Shown here: piece by piece, positions 1 to 5,885 of the stretch
Position numbering within the stretch: the stretch's first letter is position 1
Layout of the letters: every line of letters starts with the position of its first letter
Source: Bacteroidia bacterium
GTDB taxonomy: Bacteria; Bacteroidota; Bacteroidia; Cytophagales; Cyclobacteriaceae
DNA: 6,320 bases
Assembly (NCBI GenBank): GCA_016650355.1
Contig: JAENVX010000418.1
Location: 1-6,320 of the forward strand
Direction of reading: 5' to 3'
Made by a program: the position numbers and the translations under genes
The notes under the pieces: model-generated
Seen by the model: only the letters and a program-made list of their open reading frames with translations
The model's database searches: none
What the model was told of the DNA's origin: nothing

Positions 1-557
1 AATTGAAAAACTATTTCAATTAATCGATTTCGAGAGTAAAGTATTAGTGCGGTAAAAACAGGGATGATAATCAGCAACACAGCTGAATAGGCAGATGCGT
101 TGAGGAATGTTGGCACTCCCTGCACGATAAAATCAACAACTTTTCCTCCAAATTCTAACGTCCATTTATTTTGTTGCGCTTCCGTTATGGAAAAGGAGCT
201 AACCAAAGCTTGAGTTAAATCAGCAACGAGTTGGCGCACCTTTAATTGAAGGGTTGGCCATTCTCTAAGGAACAAGCTAACCTGGTTTGCCAGAAGCAAA
301 GCGATAATACTTGTTAAAAGCAGGAGAAGAAGAAGGCCAATAAAAATGGCCGTAGCACGGCCTATTCCTTTCCGTTCAAGCCAAATGCAAATTGGATATA
401 AAATAAAACTAATGAGGGCCGCAAAGCTTAGCGGCACAAATAGATCACGACCCAGATAGAGAATAATCGATCCGTATAGTATGTATTGCATGACACGCAG
501 ATACTGATCTTTTCCGTCTTGGTTTAATGCATTATACCTTGTTAGCGGGAACCTCAT
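1..557 (-). CDS. AI-2E family transporter, N-terminal part (runs off left edge)
   Basis: I translated this frame by hand from the ATG at 557 down to base 3. It stays open for 185 codons and leaves the window, so the C-terminal half is missing (family members are usually about 350 residues). Visible hydrophobic segments lie at residues 24-37, 39-56, 68-90 and 155-175. After the second segment comes a basic loop, LERKGIGRATA, typical of the AI-2E (PerM/YdiK-like) family. A polar, amphipathic stretch at 95-145 then precedes the next membrane segment, the usual family layout. An in-frame TGA five codons upstream of the ATG limits the start. The family is named for autoinducer-2 export, but members include Na+/H+ antiporters and many proteins of unknown substrate, so no substrate is assigned. 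It is transcribed divergently from the universal stress gene and has no evident link to the amino-sugar operon. Confidence 0.85.
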   Translation of the reverse strand, partial: MRFPLTRYNALNQDGKDQYLRVMQYILYGSIILYLGRDLFVPLSFAALISFILYPICIWLERKGIGRATAIFIGLLLLLLLTSIIALLLANQVSLFLREWPTLQLKVRQLVADLTQALVSSFSITEAQQNKWTLEFGGKVVDFIVQGVPTFLNASAYSAVLLIIIPVFTALILYSRNRLIEIVFQ

Positions 558-800
558 TTTTTGTATCAACTTTCAATTAAAGGGTGCGAATCATCCAATT
601 GATAACCTAATGCAAGGTAGCTATTGTTGCTGGTATTCAGGCGGTGTGTATTTGGTCATTGGCATGATAATAATCATTTATTTTTCGGATGACCATCATT
701 TTAAAGTGCTTATTGAAATTCTAGTTTTATTATTAAACTTAGTACCTGCTGAAAGCACTGTGAACCTTGTTAGCTGTTATATTTACTTTAAACCATAAGT
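558..800. other. Divergent intergenic region with weak inverted repeats
   Basis: This 243-bp stretch separates two divergent genes and should carry both promoters. I see no match to the Bacteroidota consensus (TTG, then about 17-23 bp, then TAnnTTTG) with good spacing on either strand. The nearest is TATATTTA at 778-785 on the plus strand (5 of 6 positions), which has no suitably placed TTG. Two inverted repeats are visible: ATGAT/ATCAT at 664-668 and 673-677 with a 4-nt loop, and AGTGCTT/AAGCACT at 705-711 and 753-759 with a 41-nt spacer. Either could be an operator or chance. An open frame at 610-798 (62 codons) ends two bases before the stress gene but looks non-coding. Confidence 0.5.
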
Positions 801-1625
801 ATGAAAAATATATTAGTGCCAACGGATTTTTCAGCATGTGCGCAAAATGCTGCCAGGGCGGCTATCATGTTGGCTGCACAAGCAAAGGCAGACATTCACT
901 TTCTTCATATTATGCCAGGCACTGGTGAGGAGGTGCATGTACCAAGGGTATCAAAAATTCCTATTCATAATTCGCAGGAAGAACATGCTAATAATGAGCT
1001 AAATTTATTGGTAGCAAGTGCTTCTCAAGGCGGGCTAAAGGCATTTCCGATGTTGGTTTTTGATAAAGGCAATGAGCGTATTGAAAATTACGTTAAACGA
1101 CTTAATATTGATTTAATTATCATGGGCTCTCACGGAGCAACCGGTATCCGGGAGTTAATAATAGGTTCTAACACGCAACGTGTGGTTCGCAATTCATCTG
1201 TGCCCGTGCTGGTAATAAAAAGGACAATATCCGTTCAATTAAAAATAAAAAGCATCGTCTTCGCTTCTACCTTCAAAGAAGATGTCTCGAAGGCCTTTGA
1301 GTTCGTGGTAAATTTGGCTCAACTATTTAAATCTTCAGTCGACATACTTTTTATAAATTTTATTGATAAAATGACCGATGAAGAAAGTATTGAGGACATT
1401 GTCCAAAATCTTACAAAGCGTTACCCTAATGTTTCCTTTACAAGCAGCACAGCTGAAGCAAACGATAAAGAGTGGGGGATACATCAATTTATTGAGATGG
1501 TAAATGCTGACATGGTAGCGTTGACTACCTATGACAAAACAGGTTTTCTTGGAAGGCGAAGCGTAGCAGAGGATATGGTGAATCATGAGGAGATTCCCGT
1601 GCTGGTAATTGGGAATGTTAATTAA
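801..1625 (+). CDS. UspA-type universal stress protein with two tandem Usp domains
   Basis: This is a 274-residue cytoplasmic protein built from two Usp (adenine-nucleotide alpha-hydrolase-like) domains, about residues 1-141 and 148-274. Domain 1 opens with ILVPTDFS, with Asp9 at the usual nucleotide-contact position. It carries the full ATP-binding signature G-2X-G-9X-G-S (Gly109, Gly112, Gly122, Ser123) and ends in PVLVIK. Domain 2 keeps the fold's start (SIVFAS) and end (PVLVIG) but not the glycine signature: the region around 242-256 reads TTYDKTGFLGRRSVA. So only domain 1 is likely to bind ATP, a common arrangement in tandem Usp proteins. Such proteins usually respond to starvation, redox or oxygen stress; the specific role here is unknown. 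The ATG at 801 is preceded by A/T-rich sequence with no Shine-Dalgarno. The TAA at 1623-1625 lies inside the 3' end of convergent nagA. Confidence 0.92.
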   Translation: MKNILVPTDFSACAQNAARAAIMLAAQAKADIHFLHIMPGTGEEVHVPRVSKIPIHNSQEEHANNELNLLVASASQGGLKAFPMLVFDKGNERIENYVKRLNIDLIIMGSHGATGIRELIIGSNTQRVVRNSSVPVLVIKRTISVQLKIKSIVFASTFKEDVSKAFEFVVNLAQLFKSSVDILFINFIDKMTDEESIEDIVQNLTKRYPNVSFTSSTAEANDKEWGIHQFIEMVNADMVALTTYDKTGFLGRRSVAEDMVNHEEIPVLVIGNVN

Positions 1626-2820
1626 GTTTTGATCGTTGGTCAAATACTATTTTTCCTTTGATGATCGTCAATTCTATATTGATGTTATCATCAAATAATA
1701 CAATGTCAGCGTCTTTTCCTGGCGTTATCGAGCCCTTAGAATCTGAAACATTGAGAATCCTGGCGGGAGTACTCGTTATCATTTGAACAGCTTGAAGTAA
1801 GGGAACATCAGCCATAAACACCAAGTTTCTAACTAATCGATCTGCGGTTGCAACACTTCCTGCAAAGGCACTGCGATCTGGTAATTTTGCCACACCATCT
1901 TCCACAATAACTTTCAGTCCGTTGTGAATACTTCCAAGTATACTATCACCAGGAGGCATTCCGGCTGCACGCATGGCATCTGTAATTAATGCTGTTCGTT
2001 CGGCCCCTTTAATTTTATAAACCAATTTAAGCAAAGGAGCAGGAAGATGGATTCCATCGGCAATTATTTCAACATCCATTTCATCAATGATGTAAGCACT
2101 CTCAATTACCCCAGCAAAACGAAAAGCATTTCTTCTTGTAACGCCAGACATTCCGGAATATAAATGCGTAGCGAGCGTATAGCCATTTTCAAAAGCAAGC
2201 AATACATCCTCATAGATCGCATCGGTATGAGCGACTGCAGGAAGCACACCCTTTGATTTCATATACTGCCCGAATTCAATTGCTCCCTTTAATTCTGGCG
2301 CAGCACTCCAACGCTTGATAGAAGATGAACGAGACAGGATATCTTTATATTCTTCAGGATTTGGATCTCTTATATATTTTGGATCTTGTGCGCCACGTTG
2401 ATTCATTGCAAAATAAGGTCCTTCTAGATGAAGGCCCAGGAACTGGGCTCCACTTATATTATTTCGATTCGCATCTTCATAGATAGCTAACGTTTGTAAC
2501 AATTCTTCTCTACTGCTGGATAATGTGGTTGGCAACATGGATGTTGTTCCATAATGTGCATGTGTTGTAGCAATTTTAAGAAAAGCTTCCTCCGTGCCGT
2601 CCATAAAATCATGTCCACCACCTCCATGCACATGTATATCGATGAAACCAGGAGCTATATATTTGCCGTTAGCATTTATTTCTATAGCACCCTCTACTTC
2701 AATATTTTTTTCCGCGACTTCTATAATTGTACTCTCTTTAATCAAAATGCATCCTTCAGATATTATTCTGTAGGGAGTAATGATTTTGCCGTTAAATATT
2801 TTCAGTAATTGTTGATTCAC
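1618..2820 (-). CDS. nagA: N-acetylhexosamine-6-phosphate deacetylase (NagA family)
   Basis: This is a 400-residue cytoplasmic amidohydrolase, near the usual family length (about 380-400). It removes acetate from GlcNAc-6-P (or GalNAc-6-P), giving the amino sugar phosphate for the deaminase encoded in the same operon. Recognisable parts are the N-terminal beta-sandwich strand (KIFNGKIITP), the HVH pair (His63, His65) after APGFID, the metal-ligand Glu133 in HLEGPY, His198 in VAHTD, His219 in THLYSGM, DGIH at 255-258, and the catalytic Asp281 in LITDAM. All match the metal and acid/base positions I know from E. coli NagA. The loop after His219 differs: YSGMSGVTRRNAFRFAG instead of the NAM...REPG type. 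The start is GTG (2818-2820). It is the only sensible start, because the previous in-frame triplet set begins with the transporter's stop and the next ATG is at codon 73. It is the last gene of the operon. Confidence 0.94.
   Translation of the reverse strand: MNQQLLKIFNGKIITPYRIISEGCILIKESTIIEVAEKNIEVEGAIEINANGKYIAPGFIDIHVHGGGGHDFMDGTEEAFLKIATTHAHYGTTSMLPTTLSSSREELLQTLAIYEDANRNNISGAQFLGLHLEGPYFAMNQRGAQDPKYIRDPNPEEYKDILSRSSSIKRWSAAPELKGAIEFGQYMKSKGVLPAVAHTDAIYEDVLLAFENGYTLATHLYSGMSGVTRRNAFRFAGVIESAYIIDEMDVEIIADGIHLPAPLLKLVYKIKGAERTALITDAMRAAGMPPGDSILGSIHNGLKVIVEDGVAKLPDRSAFAGSVATADRLVRNLVFMADVPLLQAVQMITSTPARILNVSDSKGSITPGKDADIVLFDDNINIELTIIKGKIVFDQRSKLN
1628..1654 (+). terminator. Candidate intrinsic terminator of the usp gene, inside nagA
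   Basis: Two bases after the stress-gene stop, TTTGATC (1628-1634) and GGTCAAA (1638-1644) can form a 7-bp stem with one G-U wobble and a 3-nt loop. Five T residues follow at 1650-1654. The stem is short and A/U-rich, and the T-run starts five bases after it, so this is a weak candidate. It lies wholly within the last codons of nagA on the opposite strand, so those bases are constrained by coding as well. Confidence 0.35.
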
Positions 2821-2829
2821 ACAGTGAAA

Positions 2830-4155
2830 TTAAATTGTCCATCGCCTTATGCGGTGACCATAAAAGGCATAAAACACAAGGTAAAGATAACATGGAAATA
2901 ATACCCAATAGGCAACTCTGGTATTATATAGATCAGCAAAGTAGCCATAGAATAAAGGCAGAATAGCATTGCCACATAAACCCATAATCATAATGGAAGC
3001 ACCTAGTTTTGTAAACCGCCCTAACCCATCTAAAGCCAGTGGCCACATACCAGCCCAGACTAATGAATTGGCTAACCCCAGCAACACCACGAACCAAATG
3101 GAAATATCAACGTCATGGTTTAGAAAAGTTACCTGTCCTCTCACATAGATAATAAGTAGCGTAAGGATTGTTCCCAAACTCGTACAGATTCGTAAAGCAT
3201 TTACCTGACGAATGAATTTTGGTATACAAATAATTCCAAGGATATACCCGCAAATGGTTGCAAAAAGTGTATACGATGGAAATACCTTTGCTTCCATCAG
3301 ATTAATTTTCATAGAATCAGCGTAACCAATGATGGTGTCGATTGCAATTACTTGTGTGCCTACATGCAGAAAAATTCCGATCGCACCCAATATCAAATGT
3401 GGAAACTGGAAGATACTTTTTTTAGCGGAGTTAGCGAAGGCTACTTCAGCACTTTCCTGCTCGGTGTTGATTTCGGGGAGGGGAGAGAAACGAACCATTA
3501 ATCCTAAAAGAAATAAAACCAGTCCTACAACGACATAAGGAGGTATTACTCTTAAAATCAATTCATCCAAAGCAGCATTTCTTTCCAGGTCACTCATCGC
3601 TCCCAGTGCTTTAAATAAATCCGTGTCGGTTGCTTTCAGTACCACCGCAGCGAATGCAATAGGAGCGAGAATGCCAGCACCTTTGTTAAAGATTCCCATG
3701 ATGCTGATGCGCTGGGCTGCCCTTTCAATGGGTCCGAGAATAGTGATGTACGGATTCGCTGCAGTTTGAAGAATGGAAAGTCCAGTTCCTATAGTGAATA
3801 ATCCGACAAGAAATATTTCGTAGGTACGCGTTAAAGCTGCGGGCACGAATATAAAAGCACCTAATGCCATTGCCCAAAATCCCACCATCATACCTTTTTT
3901 GAATCCAACCTTCTTCAGCAGGAATGAAGAAGGAACAGACATAATAAAGTAGGAAATATAAAAAGCAAAAGTGACGAGGTAAGCTTTGAAATTAGTAAGC
4001 TCACATGCTATTTTAAAATAAGGGATTAGAATAGCATTAACCCAGGAGACAAATCCAAAAATAAAGAATAGCAGACCGATGATTAGAATTGAAATGATCG
4101 AATTCCGTTGGGTCAATGATTTTAGCTCTATGGTCTCTGCAGGTTTGTTACTCAT
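2830..4155 (-). CDS. Sugar MFS transporter, FucP/NagP type
   Basis: This is a 441-residue inner-membrane permease with about twelve hydrophobic segments (roughly 19-44, 57-77, 89-107, 113-133, 152-173, 203-221, 254-275, 292-312, 320-337, 351-371, 384-402 and 413-431) and a hydrophilic central loop at 222-250. Family marks are FFIFGFVSWVNAILIPYFK in helix 1, VPSSFLLKKVGFKKG in loop 2-3, and QTAANPYITILGP at 130-142, all typical of the FucP/GluP/NagP sugar branch of the major facilitator superfamily. Compared with E. coli FucP from memory, the acidic residues of helices 1 and 4 (Asp46, Glu135) align with Ala41 and Gln130; the Gln is usual in the glucose/NagP-like branch. Lying directly before nagA, it most likely imports GlcNAc or a related N-acetylhexosamine; the substrate is inferred from context. 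The ATG at 4153-4155 is preceded by an A-rich stretch. It ends 9 bp before nagA. Confidence 0.9.
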   Translation of the reverse strand: MSNKPAETIELKSLTQRNSIISILIIGLLFFIFGFVSWVNAILIPYFKIACELTNFKAYLVTFAFYISYFIMSVPSSFLLKKVGFKKGMMVGFWAMALGAFIFVPAALTRTYEIFLVGLFTIGTGLSILQTAANPYITILGPIERAAQRISIMGIFNKGAGILAPIAFAAVVLKATDTDLFKALGAMSDLERNAALDELILRVIPPYVVVGLVLFLLGLMVRFSPLPEINTEQESAEVAFANSAKKSIFQFPHLILGAIGIFLHVGTQVIAIDTIIGYADSMKINLMEAKVFPSYTLFATICGYILGIICIPKFIRQVNALRICTSLGTILTLLIIYVRGQVTFLNHDVDISIWFVVLLGLANSLVWAGMWPLALDGLGRFTKLGASIMIMGLCGNAILPLFYGYFADLYNTRVAYWVLFPCYLYLVFYAFYGHRIRRWTI

Positions 4156-4221
4156 TTTTCATTGATCGTACTCTGATTAACGTATCATCCATTATTAAAA
4201 TGAATTTGTAAACAGGTAGAT

Positions 4222-5061
4222 CTAACTGGCACAAGTCAGCATTCCTCTAAAATGACCAACGCTCTCGGCAAGGCCAAGTCCGGGGTCTCCTTTTTGCTCG
4301 TATTCCAAACTACAGGTTCCGGAATATCCAGACTCGTCCAAGGCTTTGATAAAGCTTATAAAATTCATTTTACCATGACCATTAATAACAGTGTTACCTT
4401 TCTCAACAGGTGAATCAACATCTTTAATGTGCATGTCAAAAATGCGGTCTTTGTATTTCAGTAGCATTGCTGCGGGGTCGTTGCCACAGCGAAAGCTATG
4501 CCCTATATCAAGGCAAATACCCATGCGTGGATCCATAGCCTGAATTTTTTCAAAAATTTTATCGATGTCGGGGAAGAGCTTGTCTTCAGGACCATGATTG
4601 TGAATGGCAACTTTAATGTTGTATTCCTTCGCCTTCTTTTCAACATAACTAAGCACTCCATATGCCGGGGCAGCAATGATAATTTTCACTCCGGCCAATT
4701 GGGCATAGCTAAAGGCGTTGTCAACTTCTTTTTCAGTCTTCAGGTAAATTACTCCAAGTCCGTAGACCACTATTCCTGCCGCTTTAAACTTTCCGATAAC
4801 TTCATCGGTTTGCTGTTTGTTACTTTCATAAGGCAATTGAAAGTTTTTTAAGGAGATATTTTTTACCTCTATTGCATTCATTACTTCAATAATCTTGTCG
4901 ATGTTATTATTGTATGCCAGGAAGGTATAACCAGCAATGCCAATGTTGAATGAACGTTTGACATTCGCAAAAGGCTTTGCGGCAACCTGTGTTTGCAGTA
5001 GGGGTATTGAGGCTAATGCACTCACTCCTGCCAGTTTTACAAAATCCCGTCTGGTTGTCAT
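4222..5061 (-). CDS. Tat-signal sugar phosphate isomerase/epimerase-like TIM-barrel protein
   Basis: This 279-residue protein starts with a twin-arginine export signal: TTRRDFVKLAG at 2-12, a hydrophobic core to about 22, then QVAAKP, with likely cleavage near 28. The mature part is a xylose-isomerase-like TIM barrel (COG1082 type). Metal-site motifs are visible in order: HNHGPED at 154-160, CLDIGH at 183-188 (Asp185), DMHIKD at 209-214 (His211) and SLEYE at 251-255 (Glu253). The strand-4 Glu of tagatose-3-epimerase-like enzymes appears replaced by His154, a substitution I recall in this HNHG subgroup. The closing GLAESVGHFRGML is also typical of Bacteroidota homologues. Despite the family name, an exported enzyme is unlikely to act on phosphorylated sugars. 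Relatives act on free, keto- or oxidised sugars, or are uncharacterised; the reaction here is unknown. It sits 31 bp after the deaminase gene and 66 bp before the transporter. Confidence 0.87.
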   Translation of the reverse strand: MTTRRDFVKLAGVSALASIPLLQTQVAAKPFANVKRSFNIGIAGYTFLAYNNNIDKIIEVMNAIEVKNISLKNFQLPYESNKQQTDEVIGKFKAAGIVVYGLGVIYLKTEKEVDNAFSYAQLAGVKIIIAAPAYGVLSYVEKKAKEYNIKVAIHNHGPEDKLFPDIDKIFEKIQAMDPRMGICLDIGHSFRCGNDPAAMLLKYKDRIFDMHIKDVDSPVEKGNTVINGHGKMNFISFIKALDESGYSGTCSLEYEQKGDPGLGLAESVGHFRGMLTCAS

Positions 5062-5092
5062 ATTGCTTTTAATTTATGGTTCAATTTATGAA

Positions 5093-5842
5093 TTACTTGC
5101 GAACTTTCTCTGAAAGTAGTGACGCGGACGCATTATCCAAAAAACAATTGCAATTAGGATGCAATTGCAAAGACGTTGCCGGAAATAAATTGCTTACCTG
5201 ATTTCCTATGGAATTTTTAACAGCCATTGCTTTTCTTTGATCGGGAACGGAGCAAATAATATTCGCTGATTTTAGAATTTGTTTTACTGACATGCTTATC
5301 GCACTCCCAGGCACTTCACCTAAACTGTTAAACCAACCTTCACCGAGTTGTTGTTTACGGCAGGCCTCATCCAACTCAACAACGATGTAAGGTTCTTCCG
5401 TTTCAAAATCTGCCGGTGGATCATTGAAGGCCAGGTGTCCGTTTTCTCCAATCCCAACTAAGGCGACATCAATTGGTTGCTTGCTTATTAAGTCTCCCAA
5501 TCGTTTACATTCACTTCTCGAATCAGCTTCCCCATTTATTAGATGAACAGCTTTTAGCTCACCTACTTTTGATAGAAATCTTTCTTTCAGATATTTTCTG
5601 AAGCTAGCGCCATGCGTTATGGGTAGGCCGATGTATTCATCCAGATGAAACATGACTACTTTACTCCAATCAATATCGCGAACTGCAATCAGTTGATTAA
5701 GTGTTTCAAACTGGCTTGCACCCGTAGCTAATATGATATTTGCCTGACCCTTTGATGAAATAGCTTTTTGAATCAATGCTGCTGCGGCAACCCCAGCAGC
5801 ATTCCCCAATTTATGTGGGCTTTGCAAAACGTGAATGTTCAT
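5093..5842 (-). CDS. nagB: Glucosamine-6-phosphate deaminase-like protein (NagB family)
   Basis: This 249-residue cytoplasmic protein is of the NagB/6-phosphogluconolactonase fold. It is predicted to turn an amino sugar 6-phosphate into the keto-sugar phosphate plus ammonia, after the NagA step. Motifs in order: phosphate loop ATGASQFETL at 39-48, FHLDEYIGL at 65-73 (Asp68 at the catalytic base position, E. coli Asp72), GIGENGHLAFNDP at 130-142 (His136 = His143), and LQLHPN near 225. Two catalytic-loop residues differ from E. coli: Asn134 for Asp141 and Asp141 for Glu148. The usual TMGI-type segment reads SMSV at 183-186. At 249 residues it is shorter than E. coli NagB (266), and I do not recognise its allosteric-site segments, so it is probably unregulated by GlcNAc-6-P. 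It could be a GalN-6-P enzyme or a paralogue of unknown substrate; the symbol reflects family and context. The ATG is at 5840-5842, 43 bp after the upstream stop. Confidence 0.86.
   Translation of the reverse strand: MNIHVLQSPHKLGNAAGVAAAALIQKAISSKGQANIILATGASQFETLNQLIAVRDIDWSKVVMFHLDEYIGLPITHGASFRKYLKERFLSKVGELKAVHLINGEADSRSECKRLGDLISKQPIDVALVGIGENGHLAFNDPPADFETEEPYIVVELDEACRKQQLGEGWFNSLGEVPGSAISMSVKQILKSANIICSVPDQRKAMAVKNSIGNQVSNLFPATSLQLHPNCNCFLDNASASLLSEKVRK
5139..5170 (-). other. Stem-loop plus T-run inside the 3' end of nagB
   Basis: On the coding strand of nagB, TTGCAATT (5170-5163) and AATTGCAA (5155-5148) form a perfect 8-bp inverted repeat around a 7-nt loop. TTG and then six T residues (5144-5139) follow at once. 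The shape is that of a small intrinsic terminator or pause site, about 46 bp before the nagB stop. The same bases encode the LQLHPNCNCF segment and contain the 9-bp direct repeat CAATTGCAA at 5145-5153 and 5162-5170. With only two G-C pairs in the stem it is probably weak, and it may be a by-product of codon choice. Confidence 0.3.
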
Positions 5843-5885
5843 TAAAAACGACTTATAGGTAGCGAGAGGTTTATCAAAAGTTATG

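Noticed and set aside
610..798. 62-codon plus-strand open frame just before the stress gene
   Set aside because: It has a low-complexity, Ile/Leu/Tyr-rich translation with no recognisable motif and no ribosome site, and it fills the only place where the divergent promoters can be. It is most likely a chance frame.
1593..1616. ATTCCC/GGGAAT inverted repeat as a terminator for nagA
   Set aside because: The 6-bp stem has a 12-nt loop and no T-run follows on the minus strand. It also lies over the conserved end strand of Usp domain 2, so coding explains it.
1335..1643. 102-codon minus-strand frame across the end of the stress gene
   Set aside because: It is antisense to a well-supported Usp coding region, and its Cys/His/Ile-rich translation has no family signal. 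It is a shadow frame.
4156..4221. Internal promoter in the 66-bp gap before the transporter
   Set aside because: The gap is A/T-rich but contains no TAnnTTTG-like box with a correctly spaced TTG, so an internal promoter cannot be supported from sequence alone.
4498..4851. 117-codon plus-strand frame antisense to the isomerase
   Set aside because: The opposite strand encodes clear metal-site motifs. This frame has a Phe/Asn/His-rich translation typical of reverse reading of a real gene. The shorter plus-strand frames at 2554-2808 and 3329-3538 are rejected for the same reason.
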